A DNA stretch of 64,000 nucleotides from Purpureocillium takamizusanense (Eukaryota; Ascomycota; Sordariomycetes; Hypocreales; Ophiocordycipitaceae). The notes under the pieces are model-generated. The model was given only the letters and a program-made list of their open reading frames with translations, ran no database searches and was not told the DNA's origin. The number at the start of each line of letters is the position of its first letter. Position 1 is the first letter of the stretch. Both the position numbers and the translations under genes were made by a program. Below, in pieces: positions 11,384-22,687 of the stretch. The stretch is from positions 2,542,001 through 2,606,000 of the forward strand of contig NC_063072.1 of assembly GCF_022605165.1 (NCBI RefSeq). Direction: 5' to 3'.

Positions 11384-13461
11384 CTACCACTCTTCGGGTG
11401 GCGAGGTGGGCAGAAGTAAATGCGAGTTGGGGACCGGCAACTTGGCCTGCCAGCGGATGGTGCCATCGGGATTGTAGACGGCGTCTGGATGGGCCTGGGC
11501 GTAGCCGGGGTCGACCACGTTCATGCGCGGCACGGGCAAGGCGCGGCCGTAACGACCGACTGGCGCTTCTTTGTACTCTGCCATCGTGGGCCAGTCGGCA
11601 CGCAAGTGTTCGGGAGTCGGGTCGTTGTTGTTGAAGCAGTTTGGCGCGCCCAGCACTGGGGAGAAGGCGGCGCTCAGCTGCCGGCCGCCAAACAGCGGGC
11701 CAACTTTCACGTCAGCCTGCTCCTGCTCTTCTTTTGTGAGGCCCGAGTGCTTCCTGCGTTCCGCGGTGTTCTCCCGCTGGCGAAGCGTTGCCTCCAGCTC
11801 CTTGCGTCGATCCTCGGCAAAGGCGGCCTTGTGAGCGGCCATCTCCGACGGGCTCTGCGGGATGAAGGGCGACTTGTCTACCCCGATGTGGTGAAGGTTT
11901 GTCATGAGCCGAGAGAAGGCGGCGCGGTCTGTCGCCTCCTGACTCATCCATGTCTTTGACTGTGACCACGATCCAGGATCTAGACTTTCGGTCAACTCAG
12001 GCGACTCGTGTAGGAGCACAGGTGTTCTCAACGGCTCGGGGGGAAACGCACTTTGCTGCGTCATATGCTGTGAGTTTTGCGCTGCCGCACCGAACTCTGG
12101 CTGCGATGGATCGAAAGCGAGGTTGGTGGTCCCTGGCTGATGTGCAACAGGGAAACCGTGGGTCGCATTGATCGCAACCTGGGTCACATACGGGCTCTGT
12201 AGGTCGCACCGTGTCAGCCTAGAACTCCCTCAAGGGGGTGCGTACAGGGTGTTGGGTGACTTACGGCATACTGAGTCCGAGGAGCAGGCGTCTCTGCAGC
12301 GGCTTGGCTGGGTTGGACGGGAAGCAGGTCCGCTGACTGAAGCTGCGTGTCACTGTGTACCGCGAGCGGCTGCTGATGCTGCTCTTGTTGCTGAGCTAGA
12401 TAAGGAGTCAGATTAGGGGCAGGTTGGTGCGGTGCAGCTGCGAGGCCCGCCAACATGGTATCGAAGTATTGGGCGCCTTGAGATGCCGACCGTAGGTGTC
12501 CATCGTAGTAGTTCGCCCTGTAATGCATACCTGAGTTTCTAGTATCGGTTGAGAAGCTTCGCGCATGCTGAGGGACGGCACCTGTGCGGGAGCTGTGGGA
12601 TTCTGTGCGGCGCCCTCTATTTCGACGTCCGCCTCGCTTTTGAGGTTTCTCGCTCGGGGCCGAAGGGCTGCTCACGGTGCCCTGGGACAGGGCTGTCTGA
12701 CCGGGTGCATTTTCCTCTGCCTGATAGTCTCCGGATCGAGGAGTACCGAGGGCACTGTGTGGAAAGGGTAAGTGTGCGTATGAGGATGAAGCCTCCCCCT
12801 GAGCCATCAAGTGAGGTGGAGGGGCGTAGCGATCAGGAAGGTTGGTGTTGACGGACTGGAAGCCGTGCTCGCTGGCAAACGCTTCCATCTGTCTCTCAGT
12901 CGTAAAAGAGTGGGATGGGTACCTTTGATGCTGCGTGACCTGAGGCTCTGGGCCTGCGATACCGGTAGCCATCGCCGGACCAGTAAATGGGTCCGTCTGG
13001 TCGTCACCTATTGCAGGATCAGCCACAAGTAGATGAATTTAAGGGAGGTACTAGCACTTACCTTCCAGATTCAACTCCGAGTCACTGTTTATGGCAGCTG
13101 GCAGCTGGGTCTGATTGTAGTAGTCAGCACTGGTAGAAGGGGGGTATGCGTTTGGCCATTGCTGGGCATGAGCCCGAAGGGCAGGATAACTGCCATAGCC
13201 GATATATCCCGCATTTCCTGACCAAGAGCGATAGTCTGTTGACTGGGGAGGGTAATTTGCAGTCTCTTGGGGTGGAAAACCGGGGTGGTTTGGGGCTTCA
13301 ACGACCGGCTTCGACGCGAGTCCGGACGCATGGTCCGGTGTTGCTGTTGGGCTGACGGCCTGCTGGGCAAGAACCGCCAGCTGCGCATTATGATCCGCCA
13401 ACTGTGAGGCGTTTTTGTTCGGACTGGTCAAGGGGGTGAAGTTGGGGGCGAGCGGATTCAT
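11384..13461 (-). CDS. Uncharacterised Pro/Gln/Ser-rich fungal protein
   Basis: I do not recognise a named domain. The model joins exons 13461-13062, 13007-12265 and 12196-11384 across introns of 54 and 68 nt, all in frame, giving 651 aa. The N-terminal two thirds are low-complexity Pro/Ser/Gln/Tyr with a basic RGG-like patch (KRGGRRNRGRR, mid-protein). The C-terminal ~150 residues look folded and conserved: a charged helix (residues RRKELEATLRQRENTAERRK), then GPLFGGRQLSAAFSPVLG and ADWPTMAEYKEAPVGRYGR. The start is uncertain. I chose the first in-frame ATG (A at -3), but the open frame extends upstream without an ATG to about 13610, so a further 5' exon is possible. The basic patch suggests nucleic-acid contact, but that is only inference. 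Confidence 0.75.
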
Positions 13462-14587
13462 CCTAGGGCTGGGTCCCCAGGGAAGCCTGGGGTCGGTGAT
13501 TGAGGGGGTACTCGTTAGGCTTTGTGAAGCCACAAAACTGATGCTCAAGAGGCCGCTGGCTTCGACAGACGTGGCAAAGAGCCGAAAGCTGCGGGTATAA
13601 TGAGCCTATTGGGCGGACTTGGCTCGAGATGGGGGAGTCTTGGGTAAAGGACGAGCGATAGCCGCTTCGGTTGGGATCAGCGTCGTGGTGCGAGACGAGG
13701 CACGAGACTGTGGAAAACGACACAAGAAAAGAGAATGTCGGCGGTGTTTGGGAGAAGGAAGTTTGGTATGATTCACGGTCGCGCAGAGGACATTTGAGGC
13801 GAGCGCGTCGCGAACAGGCCGTCATAGTGGTTGCTCCGCGGCAACGGGAGCGATGCCTGAACAGGCGCCTGGGTCACGGGACGTATTTGCGCAGCTGTGC
13901 GCACGAGCATGAAGGTAGTTCTATTCATGTGTTTGAGCAGAGAATTTCGAAGAGCAATGAATTGTGGTGGAGAGATTGCTTGAATAGTAGTTTTCTGATC
14001 TCATCTCATGTCAAAGCTGGTCGCGGCCGGCTGGGCGTGTAAGCTAGAGGTGAGAATATGTGCTTTATTGATGTCATTCATGAACAGTCAAACTCGAAGA
14101 TCCCATTGATAAATAGACCTCCAATAGCAAACGGTGAGTTTCAGCTGATGAACAAAGATCTCAGCTCTCTGATGCAGAGTGTTTCGTTGCCATCGCAAGT
14201 TGTTGTAAATGCCATTTTGGGACGACGTTTCGTCAAGCCGCATCCCTGTCCAGTAGGGCTGGCGGGGCCCCACTTGTCGTCACTTGCCAAGGTACCTCTA
14301 GCAACAGTACGAAGTACCTGCGGCGCGAAAACCCTCAGCTTGCGGCGCGACCACAGGCTAATGAATGCTGACAGGTAATTTGCCCAGAAAAAAAAAAGAA
14401 GAGGTGCAGAGCACCACCGAGGTACGCTGACCTTCATCACAGCCAGGGTGAGGTCACTGAAGCAGGTACCTCCAAGCTTCGAGTACCTACGACATAGCTA
14501 GCGTCTGCTCCCCCAACCATCGCACCTCGCTCGACTCTGCATCCTCAACATCGCTTGACCACCCACCCCTTGAGCCGCGCAGCAACA
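13462..14587. other. Divergent intergenic region
   Basis: This shared upstream region serves the uncharacterised protein (left) and TSC13 (right). It includes an exact GTACGAAGTAC motif at 14307-14317 and several GGTACCT words at 14290-14490. No coding sequence is supported. Confidence 0.5.
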
Positions 14588-15611
14588 ATGGCGCCCACAA
14601 CGCTCAGACTCACGAACCGCTGTACGTGCACGCGCCTCCCTCGTCACGAGCACCATGCGCGTCCCCTGTGTCCCTGTGCCTGGGCAATTGCTAACGAAAG
14701 AGCCCTTTGCAGCGCCCAAGCAGCCCGTGAAGCGGCTCCCCGCCTCGGTCGAGCTCCCTGCCGAGGCCACCGTCGAGGACCTCAAGAAGCTCATCGCCCA
14801 GACGTCCAAGGTTGGCGACTTCAACCGCATCGGCCTTTTCGACCCGACGACGAAGAAGACGCTCAAGAACCGCAAGGCCCGCATCTTTGATGAGCAAAAC
14901 GTCAGCGCCGCCGGCGAGGTGCTCGTCAAGGACCTCGGCCCGCAGATTGCTTGGCGCACCGTCTTCCTCATCGAGTACCTGGGCCCGATCCTGATTCACG
15001 TCCTCGTCGTCGCCGCGCGGCCGTACATCTACCGTGATGCCGGCGCCACCCCCGAGGCCATGTCCTTCACCCAGTGGCTCAGCTTTGGCATGATCGTCGC
15101 TCACTTTGTCAAGCGCGAGCTCGAGACGCTCTTCGTACACAAGTTCTCGGCCAACACGATGCCAGTCTTCAACATCTTCAAGAACAGCGTCTTCTACTGG
15201 GCCCTGTCCGGCCTGCTCTGTGCCTTGTCCATCTATCACCCACGCTCCCTGGCTGCCCGTGCAGACCTCCCCGTTATCGACGCTGTCGGCACCGCCCTGT
15301 ACCTGTTTGCCGAGATGGGCAACGCCACGGTGCACCTGTACCTGTCGTCGCTGCGGTCGCCTGGCGGCACCGAGCGCCAGATCCCCTCGGGCAACGGATT
15401 CGGGCTCGTCACCTGCCCCAACTACATGTTCGAGATCCTGGCGTGGGTGGGCATCATTGTCGCCAGCCGCGACTGGGCCGTCGCCGTCTTCATCAGTGTG
15501 GGCGCTGCGCAGATGTATACCTGGGCGCGGGGCAAGGAGAGCGCATATCGCAAGGAGTTTGGCGACAAGTACAAGAAGAAGCGCTACGTCATCCTCCCCG
15601 GCTTGCTGTAA
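14588..15611 (+). CDS. tsc13: Very-long-chain trans-2-enoyl-CoA reductase (TSC13)
   Basis: This enzyme catalyses the last step of very-long-chain fatty acid elongation in the ER (trans-2-enoyl-CoA to acyl-CoA, NADPH), feeding sphingolipid synthesis. Exon 1 (14588-14621) and exon 2 (14713-15611) are joined across a 91-nt intron with a GCTAAC branch site, giving 310 aa. Residues ~15-90 form the ubiquitin-like N-terminal domain. Several hydrophobic segments follow, then the steroid-5-alpha-reductase-type C-terminal domain. The conserved CPNY motif holds the probable catalytic tyrosine (Tyr249, equivalent to yeast Tyr256). The C-terminus (YRKEFGDKYKKKRYVILPGLL) is basic and matches the family. 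It ends 300 nt from the BLS1-like gene, which converges on it. Confidence 0.95.
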
Positions 15612-15912
15612 AGCACTGTTGTAAAGTAGGGGCGGTTGACGCCACATGGCCGCTTGGGCAAGTCAAGGAGTGGAAGTGTGACTCTGCTATGGGAGGATAA
15701 GCCTCGCTGCTACCAGCGTCGCAAGTGTGCAACTACACCAAAAGAATGAGAGTGGGATGTGCTGGGGCAGAAAAGGGAATACATAACGTATTGATACAAT
15801 GGGCATGGAGCGGGTTTGAAACGGTATTTGATCGTGTATTCGTTGCGCGAGCTTGGCCGTGATCATCATTCATCGTAATCGTCATACGGTGCGCTTGTAA
15901 GCTTCCATCATC

Positions 15913-16905
15913 CTAGGTCACGTCTTTGGACGAAGAGCCGGTAGAGAGAGACGCAGTGTCGGATCCCTTTGCCCTGCCTGTCCCTGTACTTGATTCGGGC
16001 TCCATGAGACTGCGGCTCGTGTCGGACCAGGCGCTGCGCGTGCCGTCCGCGTCCACGGCCATGGCGTCCGTCTCGACGTCCTTGCCAGGGGGGCCGCCCC
16101 TTCGGCCAGCCAGGTCCAGATCCACATCCATTTCCTCCTCAGGGCCGCCGGCATCGGCACGCTCCCTCCCACACTCGCTACAGCTACAGCTGGTGCAGCT
16201 GCTACCGCTGCCGCTGCCGCCGTCTCCACCGTCGTGGTCGTCATGGTCACTACCGGCGCCGTTGGCCAGACGGACCGTCTCCTCGAGGACGAGGAAGCCG
16301 CGCTCGAGGACCTCGGCCCAGTTCTGGACGTTGCCGAGCTCCTTGAGCCTGCGGGCGGCGGCGTCGGCCTCGCGGGCGAGGCGCTCGCGCTCATGGCGGA
16401 GGGCATCGGCGGCGGCGACGACGTCGCGCTCCTGGCGGTCGAGGGCGGCGGCGTTGTCGTGCAGCACCGAGGCGCGCGTCTGCAGCTGCGAGTCGAGCAT
16501 GTTGCCGATGGAGGCGACGACGGCGGCGCGCGCCTCGGCGACGTGCCGCTCCGACGAGGGGGAGGGGAGGTGCGGGTAGAGCGGCGCGAGGGGCGGGGAA
16601 GAAGGGTGTGATTGTTGTTGCTGTTGTTGTTGCTGCTGTGTGGGCGTCTGTGCCTGTGTTTGCGTTTGCGTCTGTTGGTGTTGGTGGTCGTCGTGTAGTG
16701 GATGCTGGTTTTGCTGCTGCTGCTGCTGCTGCTGCTGGAGGGCGTGTTGTGACAGCGACGTGGGCGGCGACAGGGACCTCGACGTCGACGTCGACGTCGC
16801 CGTGGCCGTGGACGTGGCCGTCGTGGCCGTCGTCTGGCGCGGCGACGTCGATAGTGACAACGACGGCGGCTGGTGGTGGTGCTGTGCCGATGACGAGGAG
16901 GACAT
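15913..16905 (-). CDS. bls1: BLOC-1 subunit 1 (GCN5L1/BLS1) homologue with long low-complexity tails
   Basis: This single-exon gene encodes 330 aa. The recognisable part is residues ~120-215, a helical BLOC1S1/GCN5L1 domain ending in the diagnostic LKELGNVQNWAEVLERGFLVLEE stretch. BLOC-1 in fungi acts at endosomes in sorting and Rab5 GAP recruitment. The family core is only ~100-150 aa. Here it is preceded by ~115 residues of Ser/Thr/Gln repeats (three polyQ tracts encoded by CAG/CAA runs near 16610-16740) and followed by an acidic, Gly/Ser-rich tail of ~115 residues. I chose the ATG at 16905 (MSSSSSAQHH). The frame is open further upstream to 17151, so a longer start cannot be excluded. Strong GC bias makes the opposite strand look open too, but that is a shadow. 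Confidence 0.82.
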   Translation of the reverse strand: MSSSSSAQHHHQPPSLSLSTSPRQTTATTATSTATATSTSTSRSLSPPTSLSQHALQQQQQQQQQNQHPLHDDHQHQQTQTQTQAQTPTQQQQQQQQQSHPSSPPLAPLYPHLPSPSSERHVAEARAAVVASIGNMLDSQLQTRASVLHDNAAALDRQERDVVAAADALRHERERLAREADAAARRLKELGNVQNWAEVLERGFLVLEETVRLANGAGSDHDDHDGGDGGSGSGSSCTSCSCSECGRERADAGGPEEEMDVDLDLAGRRGGPPGKDVETDAMAVDADGTRSAWSDTSRSLMEPESSTGTGRAKGSDTASLSTGSSSKDVT

Positions 16906-17990
16906 GACGATGATGGTGATGCTGCTTGTTGGTGTGGCGGTTGGTGGCGATTGAGAGAGAGGGCGGGGGCACGCGGGAACGCAGGCAGTCAATGTCCGAT
17001 GAGGGAAGAGAGTCAGTCCCCCGGGGAGGGGGAGGGAAGACGGCGGCGGGAGAAGGGGGATGATAGTAATTACGACTATGTGTGACGACGTTGGCGACGG
17101 GGGTTTCTTGAACACCACACACGCGCGGGTGAGAGCGACCAAGAGATGCATGGACGGCGGACCACCTGATCAACTCCCATGTGTCGGGCAAGGTACGCAG
17201 TACTTCGTACCTACAGTCTACATGCAGCATTCAATTGCACACACACATTGGCCGGGGGAGGGGCGTCGCGCGGCGGGGTGCATGAGGCGTCTGTCGCCTC
17301 TGCTGCTGCCGCATCAAATGAAAGCGAGCGAGCTGCCTCCCTCCCATCCATTGCAACAAACTTGCCATGTAGATGATACGAGACGGCCGACTGCTCCGGC
17401 AGATGCAACAGCTAGCGCGCCATTAGCCAGAGACTCGCCATGGGTTACACATACTCAGCATCAATTGGCCTATCTGGATATTACATCTGCCCCAAAAATC
17501 TAGCAATGATATAAGTTACGACGCCACCCGGCATCCTCGAGTGTCGCCTCCATGAAGCCCATTCCCCGCAACCGTCTTTTGGTCCTTTAATGCCCGCGTG
17601 CGCAATGTATACCCGTGCCAATCCATCCGGTCAGCCCACTGAGAAGCGCGAAACCCAGCCGTGTGCCGCGACATGTACAATTGTAGCTGTAAGTCCGCTC
17701 GACTTGGCTCCTCGCCAGCACGCATCTCCAACCTACAACCCAAAGAGGGAGGAATAACATCAACAACAACGTCCGGGTCCCCAAACTCCAATGCTATGCC
17801 ATATAAACAAAAAAAAAAAACAAGCGATAAACCAAGAGAAGAACCGAAGAAAACGCCCCATGACTACATTGCGCTGTTTCTCGGTGTCGTCGTATCAAAT
17901 GTGGGTTTGCCTGTAGACGAAGCACCCTTCTAATCGAGGCCATCTCGTGAGCGAGATAGCAAAAGCCCCCAAAAGCTACCTTTCACCAGA
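16906..17990. other. Intergenic region upstream of BLS1 and downstream of SOG2
   Basis: No supported gene. It contains an exact GTACTTCGTAC motif at 17200-17210, an A12 run near 17810, and probably the SOG2 3' untranslated region. Confidence 0.5.
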
Positions 17991-20900
17991 CTAGATAGCC
18001 ACCCTGCTGCCGTTCATGCGTGGAGGCACGAGCCCCAGTCCGCTGTTGGGGCTGAAGGCTGCCGACGGCGGCGGCGCGTTGCCATCCGACGACATGGACG
18101 AAATGGACGACAGCGAGTTGAAGCCAGAGTGACCCCGGGTCATGGTTCCGCTCCGCGACATGGAAATGCCCGGGTTGGCGATGAGCGCGTCTGCTCGATC
18201 AAAGACATTCCCATGGAAGGCAGCGGCAAAGGCCGCGCTATGAGGCGTCGTTGGAACCGTCGCCTGCATGGCCGGACCGAGCGCTGCACTCTGCGGGGTG
18301 ATCGGTAGTTGCGCCTGCGTCGGGGAGGCGCTTTGAGACGAATACATTCCGCCAAAGCGAGCCTGATTCTCGCGCTGGAACAGGTACTGCCACGGTGACT
18401 GCGTAATGGCGTTGGTCGTCTCCTTGATGCTCTGCTGCACCGGTCGCAACTTGGTTCTCGTTTCCGGCGGCAGCGGGATCGCGTTGGTCCCAGCCTTGAG
18501 GAGGGACAACATGGCCAGCCACGCGTCGACGAATTCGAAACATTGGCTCCAGAGGCCAAGTTGAGTTCTAGCATTGGGATCTTTGAGCTTGATCATCGAC
18601 AGCTTGTTCCGCAAAATCTCTGTCTGCTGTATTGTCGCGTTGACGCTGCCGAGCAACGCCTTCCACTGTCCTAGAGCTGCGGCCGGGGCGCGATGCGCAA
18701 CGGCATGCCGCAAGCCGCCCGTCAACTGGACATGGAAGTTGGGCAGGGTGCGGAGGACCACGTCGATCGACTTCTGAAGAGACAGGTAAATTCGGTCGAA
18801 TTGTGCATCGTCTTCTGAGAAGTCGATGCTGATGTCCCGGCTATGAATGGGCGGGAACGGCTCGCCCGAACGAGGAGTCGCCGACGTCATGATCGCAGTC
18901 CGACCGCCTCCATTGAGCTGCGGGACAGGAACGTTTGTCGCCACTCTCAGATTCGCAGGGTTGTGTACGACCGTACCATTACGGTGTCGCGCAAAACCTG
19001 GTCGCTCCGCAGTTGGAGTCGCAGTGAGCTCGCGGTGATAGGGGCGTATAGTGTTATGGGCGTTGTCCAAGTTCTGCTGCGTCCAGTGCCGGGGCTTGGC
19101 CTGCTCGGCCGTGACTGACGCCAGGGTCACGCGGAGCTCCATGATACTGTTGTAAAGGCACATCAGGAGCGTCCGGATATAACGGGCGTCTCCGTTGTCC
19201 ACAAATGTATCGATGTTGTCCGCCAGGAGCGTGCACACATGTCCGTACGCACTGACGAGAGTCTGGCATGCGCGCAGGATGTGCTCGTTCTCGCATGTGG
19301 CGTACTCATCGCCCTCGGCCACAGCTGCGTCATGTTTTTGAACCTCCTCCTCCAGTTCCAAAAGGTGAGAATTAGTATTGTAGACTACAATCTCCAGGCT
19401 CGACCTCTTCGCAGACCCATCGTTGGTCAGCGTCATGAGTGCTTGGATCATCGGGTGTATTTGGAACACAGAGTAGAGAATGCCCTTGGCCGCTTCGATG
19501 ATGGGGTCGAAGATCTTCGATTCGCGTCGGCGTTCGGGGAGAACCGAGAGCCGCCGGATGTATGTGGGATGCTGCATGTGTGGCTCGGTCGGTGTCGCGG
19601 GGCTCTTGGCAACAGGTGGGTTGCCCTGCATCGCTGAGCCATGGCTCAAGCCCCGATAGTGGCTGAATCGCACATTGGCCTGCGTCTCGTCCAGAGTCCC
19701 GAGCTCCGACGTCTTCCTCGTTACGACGCCCATGCGTCGATTCCGTCCGTCGGGCCTGTCAGACCGCAGTAACGATTCGGAGTTGCTGCGAAGCCTCTCG
19801 TTGACGTTGCCAATGGTCAATGGCATAACCCCAGGCCGACGGCCAGAGGTGCTTTGTTGCGATAGGCCCCGGTAGTGGGATCTCGAGGGAATGGGTGGTG
19901 GCCGTGATGTGGCGTTTGGCGACCGCATATCGCTACCATCAGAGCCGCTGATCTTGATGGGAAAGCGGCCACTCGCGGCTCGCTTGAGTGGAAATCGTGG
20001 CGTCTCGGCACCTTCGCTAGACTCGTCGCCGGTACCCTCCGCCTCCATGCGCCCGTTGATCGCATACTGGCGCAAGTACTTCTTGATAAGCGCAGTCGTG
20101 GCCACGTCCGTGACCTCTGCATCTCTTGAACTGCCATCGTTGGGTGGGCTTCCGCTTTGCGGTTTGAAGGTATGCATGGGAGGAAAGCTAATCGGATTGC
20201 CCTCCAGCTTGAGTACCTGGAGCGAAACCATGTCCGCAAGGCATAGGGGGAGCTCCCGGATCTGGTTCTTTGGTATCGAGAGGACTTTGAGAGACGACAG
20301 ATTCACAATGTCGTTTGGCAGAACCCGGAGCTGGTTGCGACCGAGATCGAGTATCTCAAGAGACCTCAGGCCGCATAACTATACTTGAGTTAGCGCAAGG
20401 TCCAGAGCAACGCCTCATGCATAGCATTCGAGTAGTTTCTCATACCGGCAAAGGAAATTCCTTGATTTGATTCCCCCTGATGTTCAGGTATCGTAGCGAC
20501 GTGCACTCAGAAAAGCAGGCTGGAAGAGAGGAGAGCTGATTATGCGACAAAGCAAGTCTGTCCACGTAGAAATGCGTTAGCAGCTTGACCTTATCTCAAG
20601 GTGAGGTGGCATGAACCGACCTTTCCAACTCGTCTTTGACAACATCGACGACCTCCTCTGGCAGCTTGTGAATATTCTTGCGGCTCAAATCAATGGTAAC
20701 GCCGGACCGGAGCCCCGGCGCAACGGCTCCGGCTTCCGCGGCTTGGCTCTTTTCACTTTCGAGGGCGGTCCGCATGGCCTCGCGGGCAAGCGAAATGACC
20801 TGCGATGGCGTCAACGAGTTCGAGGCCGACAATGTCGCGTTGGAGGAAGCGTTTCGCAGGTTTGGCATGGGCGGGAGCGGCGGCGGAGGGCCGTTGGACG

Positions 20901-21012
20901 TGGCAGCGGAGTTCGGTACCGGGCGTCGTCCGTGAGCCGGGTTCTCGGGGAGGCCCCGGAGAGACGATGCCTGGGCGTTGGACGGCCCGGGCATTCGGTT
21001 CAACCGGTCCAT
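17991..21012 (-). CDS. sog2: Leucine-rich-repeat protein SOG2 (RAM signalling network)
   Basis: SOG2 is a core component of the RAM/MOR network that activates the NDR kinase Cbk1/COT1 for polarised growth and cell separation. My model is exons 21012-20621, 20557-20446 and 20378-17991 (introns 63 and 67 nt), encoding 963 aa in one frame. Residues ~135-240 carry leucine-rich repeats (IDLSRKNIHKLPEEV, LALSHNQLSSLP, YLNIRGNQIKEFPLP, ILDLGRNQLRVLP, VLSIPKNQIRELP). The rest matches the SOG2 C-terminal region, with helical blocks separated by Ser/Pro-rich linkers. The N-terminal ~100 residues are Pro/Asn-rich. The start (MDRLNRMPGPS) is the first ATG in frame. Confidence 0.93.
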
Positions 21013-22687
21013 GGCGATGAACGTGGGCGAGCTTCGCACGCGCGATGCGGATGAGAAGGAAGGCTCGCTGAAAGTCGGTCGATCGAAGGGGAGGCTCGGT
21101 CGGGTTTGGCAGGATGTGTTTCAGAGACCCCTCTGTCCCGCTAAGGCTGGTTTCTCGAGTCTCAAGCCAGGGCACGCGAGTCCGGGGACGTTTAAACCGA
21201 TCGGGGCTGCGACGGATTGGCGGACGCAGCGCGAGATGGCATTGTGGTCGGGAGGCAGCGTGTCTGGCTGCTGGCGCAGGTTGATCGGGGCTGTGATGGC
21301 GCCGCGATGATACGAGTCGGCGCCGACGGGCGAAGGGCGCCACAGCTGTCAATCACAGCCACCGATGCACAGCAGACAGGCGATTGGGCGGCAGTAGCGG
21401 AATCGCAAAGGCGAGCCTGGTCAATGTCGGATGCCAGCGGCGGCTGGGTTGGGCATGTAGTGCAGAATGCGGCTCTCCAGATGTGGTTGAGAGCACCGAT
21501 GTGCGGGATGGACTAAGGGAGAAGAGGTTCCAGAGACTAGAGGCAGGTGCATGTGAGGTGCCCACGCGAAACCCCCTAAAACCACGGCTGCATGGCTGGT
21601 GGTGAGAAAGGGGCGGTAGCGCAGCCGAAGGCGAGGTGGCTGGCCACCACCAGCATACAGTGTGAGGACGCGACGCACTGATGCCCCCTTTGCGCGCGCA
21701 CAGCATGCCATTAGCTACTACGGCTGTCATTGGTCTGCGCTGGGGGGGGCGGATGCACAGTGCGCCGTCAGCGTTCGGCACCCGACGCAGCGAGTGGAGG
21801 GCGGGCATCAATTGACCCAGCTCAGGCAAGTCAGGCTTGGGCCACCCAACTGGCTGACGGGGCTTGGGGGCCTTGCTGAAGCGTCCATTGCTGCGCCCCA
21901 GCCGCTGACCCGCCGGCGCTCCTCGGCGTGCCTGGCAGCCCGACAACCGGGGCTCCCATCACACCTCCAGGGCTCAGGCCAGCCAGCCATGCCTGGCAGC
22001 CCAGCACAGGCAGGTACGGTACACTGCCAAGTGGGGGGCCGCTCGTGGATTGGGCCCGGGGTGCGCTGGAGGCGGAAAGGCTGCCTCCTCCCTTGTCAGC
22101 GACAGCGACAGGCTGCCACCTCATGCAAGGCACGCCCAGCTGCCTCCGCGCCCCGCCTCCAGCTTCTCGGTGCTTCTTTTTTTCTCTAGCTCACGAGGAG
22201 GTGCCGCTCGTTATCCGCGATTGAAACCGAAACAAAAAGGAAACAACAAACGCCGCTGCTCTCCTCCGAGCCAGGGGGCCCCTGGTGCTCGACGTCGTCC
22301 CTCCCAGCCAGCCGCATGAGCATCCCGCCCTCGCCTGCGTTCCCTCGAGCGCCTCCCGCTGCTGCCGTGCAACGGCCTGGACGGGAGGGCGACACAGTTC
22401 GTGTCGGCCTCGATTGGCTGTCAGCGCATCGCCCGACACCAACCAGGAGCAAGCACGTCTGATTCTTCGCCCAACGCTTTGTCGCCAAATACGAGGTCCC
22501 GGAGCCGCTCGCCATTGCCGACGTCACGTCGCGGCCTCAGTCGAGGGAGAAGGGGTAGGCGCGGTGCATTCGACGTCTTCTTTTGGCTACCAGCGTTGTG
22601 GAGGCGTCGTGTAAGTAGGTTGTGGATCTCGACGCGTCGACGCAACAGCCTCGCCGCGATCTGCCCCACGGCCGAGGCCCTTGCATC
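21013..22687. other. GC-rich divergent intergenic region
   Basis: This shared upstream region lies between SOG2 and the RecQ-like gene. Open frames on both strands here look like composition artefacts. I cannot exclude a non-coding or N-terminal exon of the helicase between about 22300 and 22687, but I see no convincing domain or splice chain. Confidence 0.45.

Noticed and set aside
14691..15647. 318-codon minus-strand frame over TSC13
   Set aside because: It is an antisense shadow of TSC13 with no recognisable domain.
15926..16611. Plus-strand frames of 125-217 codons over BLS1
   Set aside because: Antisense of a repeat-rich GC-biased gene; low-complexity translation.
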